The position numbers and the translations under genes were made by a program. DNA of 64,000 nucleotides from Burkholderiales bacterium. Its GTDB lineage: Bacteria; Pseudomonadota; Gammaproteobacteria; Burkholderiales; Burkholderiaceae_D. The number at the start of each line of letters is the position of its first letter. The stretch's first letter is position 1. Where the stretch lies: assembly GCA_016177875.1 (NCBI GenBank), contig JACOUL010000044.1, forward strand, positions 23,921 through 87,920. Direction: 5' to 3'. This document shows positions 19,737-26,799 of the stretch, piece after piece. Under the pieces are notes generated by a model, which worked only from the letters and a program-made list of their open reading frames with translations, made no database searches and was not told the DNA's origin.

Positions 19737-21345
19737 TGAAAACCTCCATCACGATGACCATCAAGTTGCGGTCGGAACCGGCGTTCTTGCTGATGCCTGT
19801 CATACCGCTCGCTTTCTCGGTTTGCGCACGCTCTTGTTCAAAGCCGAGTAAAACGATGGATTGGCCGTCCTTGAGAAAAGCTTGCTGCTGCAGGCTCTGG
19901 GTCGCCACTTTTGGAATCTGAATGGCATTTTCGCCGGCACCGAAAGTATCCAGGCTAAGCAGCGACGACAAGTTAATTTGGTATTGCAGCATGATGCGGT
20001 TGTCGCCCAAAATCAAAGGCAAGAAGTTTGCGGTAAACCCGACGCTACGCACGGTTGAAGTCACTGTACCTGGCGTGACGATAGTTGATGTGATGACCGG
20101 CGGCGTGCGCGACGAGACATAGCTGAATTCGGTCGCGACCTGCAGCGGACTCGGCTGGCCGTTCGCGGCGATCACTTGGCCCGAGGTCACATACTGCACA
20201 TTGCCGATACGCTCCATCGCTTGCAGTATGAGTTGCGAGCCGGTCCAGTTGCTGCCAGCCAGGCCATCGACAACCAGGCTGCCCGCGATTCCGCCGTTTA
20301 AAGGGGTGAGGTTCGGCGTGCCGGCTAAGGTTACGCCGTATTTGTTTGCAACATCCTGATAGGCGGCACGCAGCGATGCGCCGGCATTGACGCCCTTATT
20401 AATCGTCAAGTTGTAGACTTTCACGCCGATCATGACGTTCTGCGCGAAGCGTTCATTGACGCTGCGAACGTAACTTCCCACTCGATCCAGGACTGCCGGC
20501 GTGCTGGTCACAGTAATCAATCCAAGCGAGGGGTTAGCCACCACGTTTCGTGATCGGGTAGTCGATCCACCGGCCGCAGCAGGAGCGCTGCTTGTACTGG
20601 AAGTTTGCACCCCTTCAGCGGTCGACACGATTGCTTGCACTGACTTGACAATGGCGTCATAGGCGTCGATGTCCATATTGGAAGCAACGTCGACCGTACC
20701 TCCTGTGCTACTGCTGCCGCCCGAAGTACTGCCGCCACCGCTGCCGCCACCAGTGGCAGTACCGGTTAGAGAAATCGCGGATTTGACAGTGCGTTTTCCT
20801 GCGGGCAGGAAGACATGGAAGCTGCGCGTTTCGGTCTTGAAGAAGTAAATGCGGCCGTCTTCATACTTCCAATACATCCGGCTGGTACTTGCCAGATAAT
20901 CGAGCAGCCCCTTGAGATCGCCATTCCAATCCACGGCAATCGGCGCATCTGTGCCACCCGAGAAATTGGGCATGCCTGGAGCAGCAGCTGTTGCGGAGCC
21001 GGTCGCATCCGAAGGCTGCACCGCCGAAGCGATACCGGTACGCCGGCTGACTTCGCCAAGAATGGCTGGCAGCGGCTGATGCGCGGAAAGATAAGCAAAG
21101 GGCCGTGTAAATGGCGCAGGCAGCGGCGCAACGCTTTTAACCGAGATTTCCTCGCCCGCCAATTTAGCGCCGCTCATGCGAACGACCGCACCCGATTTAC
21201 GCATCTGGTTCTGTTGCGACATGGCAGTGTCCGCGCCGGAAGTGGAATCGTTGATCGACTTATTGATTTCATCAAACGAAGCGCAACCGGCGAGCAATGC
21301 GCCCGCCAAGCCGATCAGAATAATTTTTTTACTTGGCATCGACAT
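19726..21345 (-). CDS. pilN: Type IVb pilus outer-membrane secretin PilN (lipoprotein)
   Basis: The 539-aa secretin has a lipobox LLAGC with Cys21 as lipidation site, periplasmic N domains, and a Ser/Gly/Thr-rich loop at about 210-230. The C-terminal secretin domain (VATEFSYVSSRTPPVIT, NRIMLQYQINLSSL, DGQSIVLLGFEQE) forms the outer-membrane gate. The ATG at 21345 with GGAG seven bases upstream overlaps the preceding gene by 17 bases. A TTG five codons earlier is less likely. Confidence 0.9.
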   Translation of the reverse strand: MSMPSKKIILIGLAGALLAGCASFDEINKSINDSTSGADTAMSQQNQMRKSGAVVRMSGAKLAGEEISVKSVAPLPAPFTRPFAYLSAHQPLPAILGEVSRRTGIASAVQPSDATGSATAAAPGMPNFSGGTDAPIAVDWNGDLKGLLDYLASTSRMYWKYEDGRIYFFKTETRSFHVFLPAGKRTVKSAISLTGTATGGGSGGGSTSGGSSSTGGTVDVASNMDIDAYDAIVKSVQAIVSTAEGVQTSSTSSAPAAAGGSTTRSRNVVANPSLGLITVTSTPAVLDRVGSYVRSVNERFAQNVMIGVKVYNLTINKGVNAGASLRAAYQDVANKYGVTLAGTPNLTPLNGGIAGSLVVDGLAGSNWTGSQLILQAMERIGNVQYVTSGQVIAANGQPSPLQVATEFSYVSSRTPPVITSTIVTPGTVTSTVRSVGFTANFLPLILGDNRIMLQYQINLSSLLSLDTFGAGENAIQIPKVATQSLQQQAFLKDGQSIVLLGFEQERAQTEKASGMTGISKNAGSDRNLMVIVMEVFSGK

Positions 21346-21988
21346 CGACGATCTCCGCAAAACGATTGCCTTCCCACAGAATCAGCCGCACCGGCTTGCC
21401 TTGCGCATGCAGCGCTTCGACCGCCTTGGCTAATGCTTCATCAAAGGTACCGGTGAATTGAGTTGCCGCCGGCACCAGCCAGCTCTTTTCCAGGCGCCAT
21501 TCGAAATGCCATCCGGCTACATGTGCCCATTCGGCAAATTGTTTATGAATAGGCTGGTCGGCTTGCAAAGGCCAAACGGCCGGCGTTGACTTTGCCGCAG
21601 GCTCGGCGGCTTTCACCGCGACGGCAGAAATTGCCGGTGTTGCTGAAGCCGAGGCGACTGGCACGGGCCATGCGTTTTGCTTGGAAGCGAAGCGCACTTG
21701 GCAACCCTCCTGCTGCCATTGCATGCCGGTTTGCGCCGCAAGCTTATCGAGGGTGACGGATAAAGGTCCGCGCAAACGCTTTGCTTTGATCGATGCGCCG
21801 GTGCCGCCTTCCACGCTGCCTTTATATGGCGTGCCGCGCAAAATATGGTCCAGAGAATTAGCCAGCGGCCGCGCCTTGTAGGAGACATAAGCAACTTTGT
21901 AGTCGGCAACCGGCTTACAGTCGGCTGCGCTGCCGACGGCCGGCAATAGCGCGATGGCTGCCACCCCAATCATTATTATTTGTTTCAT
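21329..21988 (-). CDS. pilL: TcpQ/PilL-like periplasmic pilus protein
   Basis: The 219-aa protein has a signal peptide ending GSAAD. Its C-terminal domain (about 135-219: IHKQFAEWAHVAGWHFEWRL, FDEALAKAVEALH) has the TcpQ-type fold associated with the secretin in type IVb systems. R64 PilL is longer, so the symbol reflects position and domain only. A GGGGAG-type ribosome-binding site precedes the ATG. It is the first gene of the pilus operon and follows a 429-base untranslated region. Confidence 0.72.
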   Translation of the reverse strand: MKQIIMIGVAAIALLPAVGSAADCKPVADYKVAYVSYKARPLANSLDHILRGTPYKGSVEGGTGASIKAKRLRGPLSVTLDKLAAQTGMQWQQEGCQVRFASKQNAWPVPVASASATPAISAVAVKAAEPAAKSTPAVWPLQADQPIHKQFAEWAHVAGWHFEWRLEKSWLVPAATQFTGTFDEALAKAVEALHAQGKPVRLILWEGNRFAEIVDVDAK

Positions 21989-22239
21989 TACTCCCCACCC
22001 CTTTATTTGTGCTTGGCGGCACTTCTGGAGATTCCCATCTTATCTAAATAGATGCTTTAGAGAAAGATAATTCGCTCGTCAAAATATGGGCCGTTTTGCG
22101 CCAATGTAGGATTGCCGCCACACAAAAAGATGTTCTACTAAAATTAATATAAAAATTACAACTTTTTCTGCGCGACATATGCATTCTGACTCACGAAAAA
22201 TGAGGAAAGCGATGGGACACGCGTGAAGGCCGGATTCGA

Positions 22240-22266
22240 ATTGCCTAAGCTAATCAGCTGGCAAAT
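22240..22266 (-). promoter_or_regulatory. Secondary hairpin in pilus operon leader
   Basis: ATTGCC (22240-22245) pairs with GGCAAAT (22260-22266) and an inner AGCT pairs with AGCT around an AATC loop, leaving a two-base bulge. It lies 17 bases from the larger fold at 22283-22347. Confidence 0.35.
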
Positions 22267-22282
22267 GTGTAGTCGTTTTGCT

Positions 22283-22347
22283 GTCGGCCTCTTTGGCCTT
22301 AGCCATTTCGCTAAGGCGACTTCTTTTTTGGGAAGTCTTTCGCCGAC
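22283..22347 (-). promoter_or_regulatory. Predicted three-way-junction RNA in pilus operon leader
   Basis: Read on the minus strand, GTCGGC (22347-22342) pairs with GCCGAC (22288-22283) to close a junction holding two perfect hairpins. One is GACTTC/GAAGTC around CCAAAAAA, the other GCCTTAGC/GCTAAGGC around GAAATG. Joining segments are GAAA and CAAAGAG, and GGCC-AAAGA-GGCC is a competing helix. Unpaired parts are purine-rich on this strand, as in structured RNAs. It matches no riboswitch class I know. It lies about 295 bases before the first pilus gene. Confidence 0.4.
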
Positions 22348-22384
22348 ACAATATGACAAATTAGCAAAAATGTCTGTCGGGAAA

Positions 22385-22404
22385 GCCTGATATCGCCGTC
22401 AGGC
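22385..22404 (-). terminator. Weak terminator after lytic transglycosylase gene
   Basis: GCCTGA (22385-22390) and TCAGGC (22399-22404) form a 6-bp stem, followed on the minus strand by TTTC. It lies 14 bases past the stop of the transglycosylase gene. Confidence 0.4.
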
Positions 22405-22417
22405 AAACCGGGCACTC

Positions 22418-22900
22418 TTATTGGACGCCGGCGGCTTTTCGAACCTTATTAAACGTCGCCATCACGTTGCGGATGTATTTGTCTTGCTTATCGACCGAGG
22501 TAGCGTTGTAGCAGCCGACCGCGCGCCAGGTTTGGCCGTGCTTGGCGATACATTGCGCGAGTATCCAGGTGCCGATTTCAATGTTGTAGCAGGCATCGTA
22601 GAGATCGGCTTTTTTGATGCCTTGCTTCCACAGCACTTTATCCAGCCACCAATCGTTGATTTGCATGATGCCGTGGTCAACCGTGCCGTTTTTATTCGGC
22701 TTACTCAACGCGCCCGGATTGAAATTGCTTTCCCATTTGGCGATGGCGTAGACGACGTGCGGATGCACCTGATATTTCGCGGAAGATTTGCCGATGCATG
22801 CCGAAATTTGTTCCGGCGTGTATTGGGGAACACCCTGCGGCGCCGCCGCTGCGATGGCAGCGACCGACGCCAACAAGGCAAAGGCGAGCGCCTTTTTCAA
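22418..22900 (-). CDS. Lytic transglycosylase, pilus/type IV secretion type
   Basis: The 160-aa periplasmic enzyme has a signal peptide ending AAAAP and an SLT fold with catalytic Glu57 in KWESNFNP. HGIMQIN and the end motif YNIEIGTWILAQCI match the VirB1/PilT(R64)/IagB group. It probably opens the peptidoglycan for passage of the pilus encoded downstream. The start is TTG, supported by AGAGG five bases upstream. A terminator-like hairpin separates it from the pilus operon, so the two may be transcribed separately. Confidence 0.85.
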   Translation of the reverse strand: MKKALAFALLASVAAIAAAAPQGVPQYTPEQISACIGKSSAKYQVHPHVVYAIAKWESNFNPGALSKPNKNGTVDHGIMQINDWWLDKVLWKQGIKKADLYDACYNIEIGTWILAQCIAKHGQTWRAVGCYNATSVDKQDKYIRNVMATFNKVRKAAGVQ

Positions 22901-22929
22901 ATCGACCTCTTAACCGGATTGCCTAAAAT

Positions 22930-24612
22930 TTAAGCAGCAATCGATTGCGACGCACGATTGGCTATCAGCGCGCGATTCAAGGCCGACAGCACCGCCTTCA
23001 AGGAGGCGCTGACGGTGTCGTGATCGAAGGCGGCACCGGCATAGCGCTGGCCGTCGATATTCAAATGCACATAAGCGACGGCTTCGGCATTGGTGCCGGC
23101 GCCGATGGCATGTTCGCTGTAATCGACGACATTAATACGGCGGCCGCTATGCTGCATCAACGCATCGACGAACGCGGACAATGCGCCTTCGCCTTCACCG
23201 CGCAAAGTGTGCGCGACATTGCCGTCGCCGATTTCTGCGCGGATGCTGTCGTGACTGCCGTTGCGGTCGAGGTGATAACCGTTTAACACCAGCGGCGCGC
23301 CATCGGCGACGAAACGCTCCATGAATAAAGCGTGGATTTGCTTGCTGTCGATTTCGCCGCTTTTTTCTTCGGTGGCCTTTTGCACGGCTTGCGCCAATTC
23401 GACTTGCACCCAGCGCGGCAGCGTCAAGCCGTAATCGCGCTCCAACACAAAGGCTACGCCGCCTTTACCCGATTGACTGTTAACGCGAATGACGGCTTGG
23501 TAGTCGCGGCCCAAGTCTTTCGGATCGATAGGCAAATAAGCTACTTGCCACGGCTCATCGGCTTGCTGCTGATGCAGGCATTTACGGATCGCGTCTTGAT
23601 GGCTGCCGGAGAATGCCGTGTACACCAATTCGCCGAACCAGGGATGGCGCGGATGCAGCGGAATGCCCGTACATTCGCCGCACACTTGGATGATCTCGTC
23701 GGGATTGGATAAATCGAGCTTGGGATCTACGCCTTGGCTATATAAATTCATCGCCATGGTGGTGATATCCATATTGCCGGTGCGCTCGCCGTTGCCGAGC
23801 AAAGTGCCTTCGACGCGGTCGGCGCCGGCCAACACCGCTAATTCGGCGGCAGCTACCGCGCATCCGCGATCATTGTGGGTATGCACCGATACGATCACCG
23901 CATCGCGGCGGCTGATATGCGTGCAAAAATATTCGACTTGATCGGCAAACACATTCGGCGTCGTGCTCTCGACGGTGGCCGGCAAGTTGATGATGCAAGG
24001 CTTTTGCGCGGTCGGTTGCCATACATCCATCACCGCTTCGCACACCTCGACCGCGAAATCCATTTCGGTATTGGAAAAGCTCTCGGGTGAATACTGGAAC
24101 ACCCATTCGGTGCCGGGGCGCTTGTCCGCTTCACGCTTGACCAGTTGCGCGCCTTGTTTGGCGATGGCGATGATGCCCGCGCGATCCAAGCCGAATACAC
24201 GTTCGCGCTGCACGGTGGAAGTGGAGTTATACACGTGCACGTTAGCGCGCTTGGCGCCTTGTAAAGCGTCGAACGTGCGTGTAATCAAATCCTCGCGCGC
24301 CTGCACCAGCACCTGAACCGTGACGTCGTCGGGAATTTGCTTGGCTTCAATCAGCCAACGCACGAAGTCGTAATCCGGTTGCGAAGCGGAGGGGAAACCG
24401 ACTTCGATTTCCTTGCAGCCGAGCTTGACCAGCAAAGCCCACAAGCGGCGCTTCTGGCCGACATTCATGGGCTCCAATAGCGCCTGATTCCCATCGCGCA
24501 AATCGACGCTGGCCCAACGCGGAGCCTGAGTGATGGTGCGATTCGGCCATTGGCGGTTGGCCATGGCGACAACGGGGGCAGGGCGGTATTTATTGTGGTC
24601 AAACGCTTTCAT
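22930..24612 (-). CDS. leuA: 2-isopropylmalate synthase
   Basis: The 560-aa cytosolic enzyme condenses acetyl-CoA with 2-oxoisovalerate, the first committed step of leucine synthesis. RDGNQ (39-43) and the metal-binding HTHND stand in the TIM barrel, and a LeuA dimer/allosteric domain occupies about 430-550. The length matches the longer LeuA class. ACAGGA precedes the ATG. The gene is divergent from an Lrp-type regulator, suggesting amino-acid-responsive control; that link is inferred. Confidence 0.95.
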   Translation of the reverse strand: MKAFDHNKYRPAPVVAMANRQWPNRTITQAPRWASVDLRDGNQALLEPMNVGQKRRLWALLVKLGCKEIEVGFPSASQPDYDFVRWLIEAKQIPDDVTVQVLVQAREDLITRTFDALQGAKRANVHVYNSTSTVQRERVFGLDRAGIIAIAKQGAQLVKREADKRPGTEWVFQYSPESFSNTEMDFAVEVCEAVMDVWQPTAQKPCIINLPATVESTTPNVFADQVEYFCTHISRRDAVIVSVHTHNDRGCAVAAAELAVLAGADRVEGTLLGNGERTGNMDITTMAMNLYSQGVDPKLDLSNPDEIIQVCGECTGIPLHPRHPWFGELVYTAFSGSHQDAIRKCLHQQQADEPWQVAYLPIDPKDLGRDYQAVIRVNSQSGKGGVAFVLERDYGLTLPRWVQVELAQAVQKATEEKSGEIDSKQIHALFMERFVADGAPLVLNGYHLDRNGSHDSIRAEIGDGNVAHTLRGEGEGALSAFVDALMQHSGRRINVVDYSEHAIGAGTNAEAVAYVHLNIDGQRYAGAAFDHDTVSASLKAVLSALNRALIANRASQSIAA

Positions 24613-24770
24613 GATTTTTCCTGTTTTGATTGGGCTCTATAGCAGGCTGCTAGGCATTGGCCGCGCCCAGCCTTGTGAGCCGGGCACGGCTGCCACGTCA
24701 AACGATCATCCGACGACACCGTCGATAACGGACAGATGAAAGATTAACGCATAGCCTCTGCAATGTGCTT

Positions 24771-24830
24771 GCAAATTTGCGGTATTTTGCCTTTTATTTG
24801 CAATTTTATTGCATGATATTTTATAAATGC
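24771..24830. promoter_or_regulatory. AT-rich dyad region upstream of Lrp-type gene
   Basis: A perfect palindrome GCAAATTTGC (24771-24780) is followed by repeated TTTGC and TTGCA words in an AT-rich stretch ending about 40 bases before the regulator start. This fits an autoregulatory Lrp-type operator and possibly control of the divergent leuA. Confidence 0.4.
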
Positions 24831-24869
24831 GCGATAATCCATCAACAAGCATGCGTTTAGGACAGAAAA

Positions 24870-25331
24870 ATGCAATTAGACCGCTATGACCGCCAGTTGC
24901 TGGAAGTCCTGCAAAAGGATGGCCGCATCAGCAATCAAGACTTGGCCGACCGCATCGGCTTGTCGCCTTCTTCCTGCCTGCGTCGTCTACGCACCTTGGA
25001 AGAAAGCGGTCTTATCGTCGGTTACCGCGCGCTCTTGAATGCCAAGGTGCTGGGTTTATCCCTGATGGCCTTGATTCATATCTCCATGGACAGGCACACA
25101 CCGGAGCGCTTCGCTAATTTCGAATCGACCGTGGCGGACTTGCCGGAGGTATTGGAGTGCTTGCTGATTACCGGCCAAGACGCCGACTACCAATTGAAAG
25201 TCATCGTGCGCGATATGGATGCGTATCAAGAGCTCTTGCTGAATAAGATCACGCGCATCGAAGGCGTGACCGGCGTGCATTCGAGCTTCGTGCTACGCAA
25301 CGTAGTGAACAAAACTTCGCTGCCGTTTTAG
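24870..25331 (+). CDS. Lrp/AsnC family transcriptional regulator
   Basis: The 153-aa protein has an N-terminal winged helix-turn-helix (about 5-60: ISNQDLADRIGLSPSSCLRR) and a C-terminal RAM/AsnC ligand-binding domain (about 70-150: CLLITGQDADYQLKVIV). It binds DNA as multimers and responds to amino acids. AGGA lies seven bases before the ATG. It diverges from leuA, with palindromic AT-rich DNA between them. The closest named relatives by feel are Lrp/BkdR; the effector is unknown. Confidence 0.92.
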   Translation: MQLDRYDRQLLEVLQKDGRISNQDLADRIGLSPSSCLRRLRTLEESGLIVGYRALLNAKVLGLSLMALIHISMDRHTPERFANFESTVADLPEVLECLLITGQDADYQLKVIVRDMDAYQELLLNKITRIEGVTGVHSSFVLRNVVNKTSLPF

Positions 25332-25343
25332 GGCCTGTCATCA

Positions 25344-25420
25344 ATTAGTTTGGGAGGTAGTACGGCTAGGAGCAGTAACGCCGCTGGAGCGATTTTGCGT
25401 AAGTCCTATTAGTTTGGGAG
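25344..25420. repeat. Half-copy of MITE-like repeat flanked by 13-bp direct repeats
   Basis: A 51-base segment (25357-25407) matches 50549-50599 at 47 of 51 positions and ends in the same TAAGTCCT. It is flanked exactly by two copies of ATTAGTTTGGGAG (25344-25356 and 25408-25420). The right-hand copy includes the stop of the DUF4198 gene. This looks like insertion with a target duplication. Confidence 0.65.
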
Positions 25421-26215
25421 TGCGAACGTTAGATTGCCCCAGAAACTATCCCAATCCGCCCCCGGCGTATCGGCGGCGATCATGTGCACTACGCTGATCA
25501 TCCAGGGTCCGGTAAACGGCAGCGATAGCGCGGCCTTCCCCTCTTCATTGGTGCGTGCGCGAATAACCACGAGTTGTCCGTCGCGCTTGTGCCAAGCCTT
25601 GACCAATGCGCCGGCAAGCGGCTGATCGTCGAACATCAATTGGAACGACAAGGCGTCGCCGGCCGACATGGTATGCGGATCGGTCAGCGGCACGATTTCC
25701 AGGCGCTGGCCGGTACGCGCGAGGACGGTAGCGTCGGTCTTGCCGCCGACCATGAGCAAGGTCTTGATGCAGCGGCGATAACGCTCGTGCCCCGGCAGCG
25801 CCGCCGCGCCTGCCGCTTCGCGCTTGCGGATGACGGCGTCCAAGCCTTCTTCGTGCAAATATGCATGAAATTTTTCGGCGGGCAGCACGATGCTGCTGGG
25901 GACACTGTCGTAAGTCACGACGTGCGCGCCGGGACGCGCCAGCGGCAGCCGCAATTCCGGCCATGCCGTAGCGGCAGGTAGGCGTTCGCGCAAGTCTTCC
26001 GTCTTATCGCGCGCATGAAGACGCATGGCCGCCGCATGCGCGGCGGTAAAACCCGCCGGCTCGCCTTCGAAGAACTCCCCGACATGCATTGTCAGCCGCG
26101 CACCGGACTTCACCGCCGGTGCGAACGACTGCGGCCACAACCAAAATTCGTGCGCCGCCGCGGGCAGGCAAAGCAGTCCCCACGCCAAAGCGAGCGCACG
26201 GCAGATTTTCATCAT
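25409..26215 (-). CDS. DUF4198 family exported protein
   Basis: The 268-aa periplasmic protein has a signal peptide cut near PAAAHEFW, the HEFWLWP start typical of DUF4198 proteins, and a C-terminal Ig-like module with the nickel-transporter-associated layout (GALVKAWHKRDG). Its ATG overlaps the SnoaL-like gene's stop by four bases. Its final codons form part of a 13-bp direct repeat flanking a mobile-element remnant. It probably belongs to the ECF regulon described for the adjacent promoter. The exact function of the family is unknown. Confidence 0.75.
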   Translation of the reverse strand: MMKICRALALAWGLLCLPAAAHEFWLWPQSFAPAVKSGARLTMHVGEFFEGEPAGFTAAHAAAMRLHARDKTEDLRERLPAATAWPELRLPLARPGAHVVTYDSVPSSIVLPAEKFHAYLHEEGLDAVIRKREAAGAAALPGHERYRRCIKTLLMVGGKTDATVLARTGQRLEIVPLTDPHTMSAGDALSFQLMFDDQPLAGALVKAWHKRDGQLVVIRARTNEEGKAALSLPFTGPWMISVVHMIAADTPGADWDSFWGNLTFALPN

Positions 26216-26613
26216 GGATGATAAGCACGCAGTTGTTGATGGGTGTCGATGCGATGCCGGAAGCGCTGCACCTGCCCATCGTTATTGAAATGAAAGATGT
26301 GCACGCCGTCTTCCTCGAGGATGCGCTTGCCGGTCGTATTGACCGTGCAGTCATTGTCGAACAAGGCGACGACCGTGTTGCCTTGTTCAAACAAAGTCTT
26401 CGGCTCGAAACGATGAATGTTCAACTCAGCCGCCAAGCTGGCAAAAAAATTAGCGGCGCCTTCGCGGCCTTTTCTTTTTTGCAGCCAAGGCAAATCCGTG
26501 GGATGGGCGCCGTATTCCCATTCCACGTCCTGCGCAAGCCTAGACAAGATGCCTGGCACGTCGCCGCGGCCGAATGCTTCGTACATGTCTTTCACCGTCT
26601 GCATATTGCTCAT
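26212..26613 (-). CDS. SnoaL-like/NTF2-fold protein
   Basis: The 133-aa protein (start MSNMQTVKDMYEAFGRGD, ATG at 26613 with AAGGAG seven bases upstream) has the cone-shaped SnoaL/NTF2-like fold. Conserved parts are GILSRLAQDVEWE and a C-terminal HIFHFNNDGQVQRFR. Such proteins bind small molecules or act as isomerases or hydrolases; the substrate is unknown. Much longer N-terminal extensions in this frame run antisense to the DUF4331 gene and are not real. It is transcribed with DUF4198 from a probable ECF promoter. Confidence 0.8.
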   Translation of the reverse strand: MSNMQTVKDMYEAFGRGDVPGILSRLAQDVEWEYGAHPTDLPWLQKRKGREGAANFFASLAAELNIHRFEPKTLFEQGNTVVALFDNDCTVNTTGKRILEEDGVHIFHFNNDGQVQRFRHRIDTHQQLRAYHP

Positions 26614-26676
26614 GAGTTTCTCCTTAGGGGATGGTTTTTGAAGTTCATGCCGGGCAATCGGCCCGACGCATTGCCA

Positions 26677-26705
26677 TATACGAGCCCCGCCTTCTGCCGG
26701 TTTCA
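26677..26705 (-). promoter_or_regulatory. Putative ECF sigma promoter for SnoaL-DUF4198
   Basis: On the minus strand TGAAACC (26705-26699), a 16-base spacer and CGTATA (26682-26677) have the form of an ECF promoter. They stand about 60 bases before the SnoaL-like start. The divergent gene has the same arrangement. Confidence 0.6.
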
Positions 26706-26724
26706 AAAAAAATTGAAAAATTTT

Positions 26725-26753
26725 TGAATCCGCTTGCGCATGCGCTGCGTATA
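26725..26753 (+). promoter_or_regulatory. Putative ECF sigma promoter for DUF4331 operon
   Basis: TGAATCC (26725-26731), a 16-base spacer and CGTATA (26748-26753) match the divergent promoter at all but one base of the two boxes, with identical spacing. The ATG of the DUF4331 gene is 46 bases beyond. The -10 CGTATA is typical of ECF sigma factors, and one is encoded 2 kb downstream. Confidence 0.6.
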
Positions 26754-26799
26754 GGTGAAGGCAAAACCCCCAATTCATTTTTTTACCTAGGAGAACATC

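Larger units (their letters stand above)
21989..22417 (-). other. 429-base leader/intergenic region of the pilus operon
   Basis: No credible gene is seen. From its 5' end on the minus strand it holds a terminator-like hairpin (22385-22404), a three-way-junction fold (22283-22347), a further hairpin (22240-22266) and an AT-rich stretch at 22120-22160 that could hold a promoter. No sigma-54 site was recognised. Confidence 0.6.

Noticed and set aside
22385..22415. GGCAAACC on the plus strand resembling part of a second c-di-GMP riboswitch
   Set aside because: The other GEMM-I blocks (GACGCAAAGCC and the receptor hairpin) are absent nearby, and the segment points into the 3' end of a minus-strand gene.
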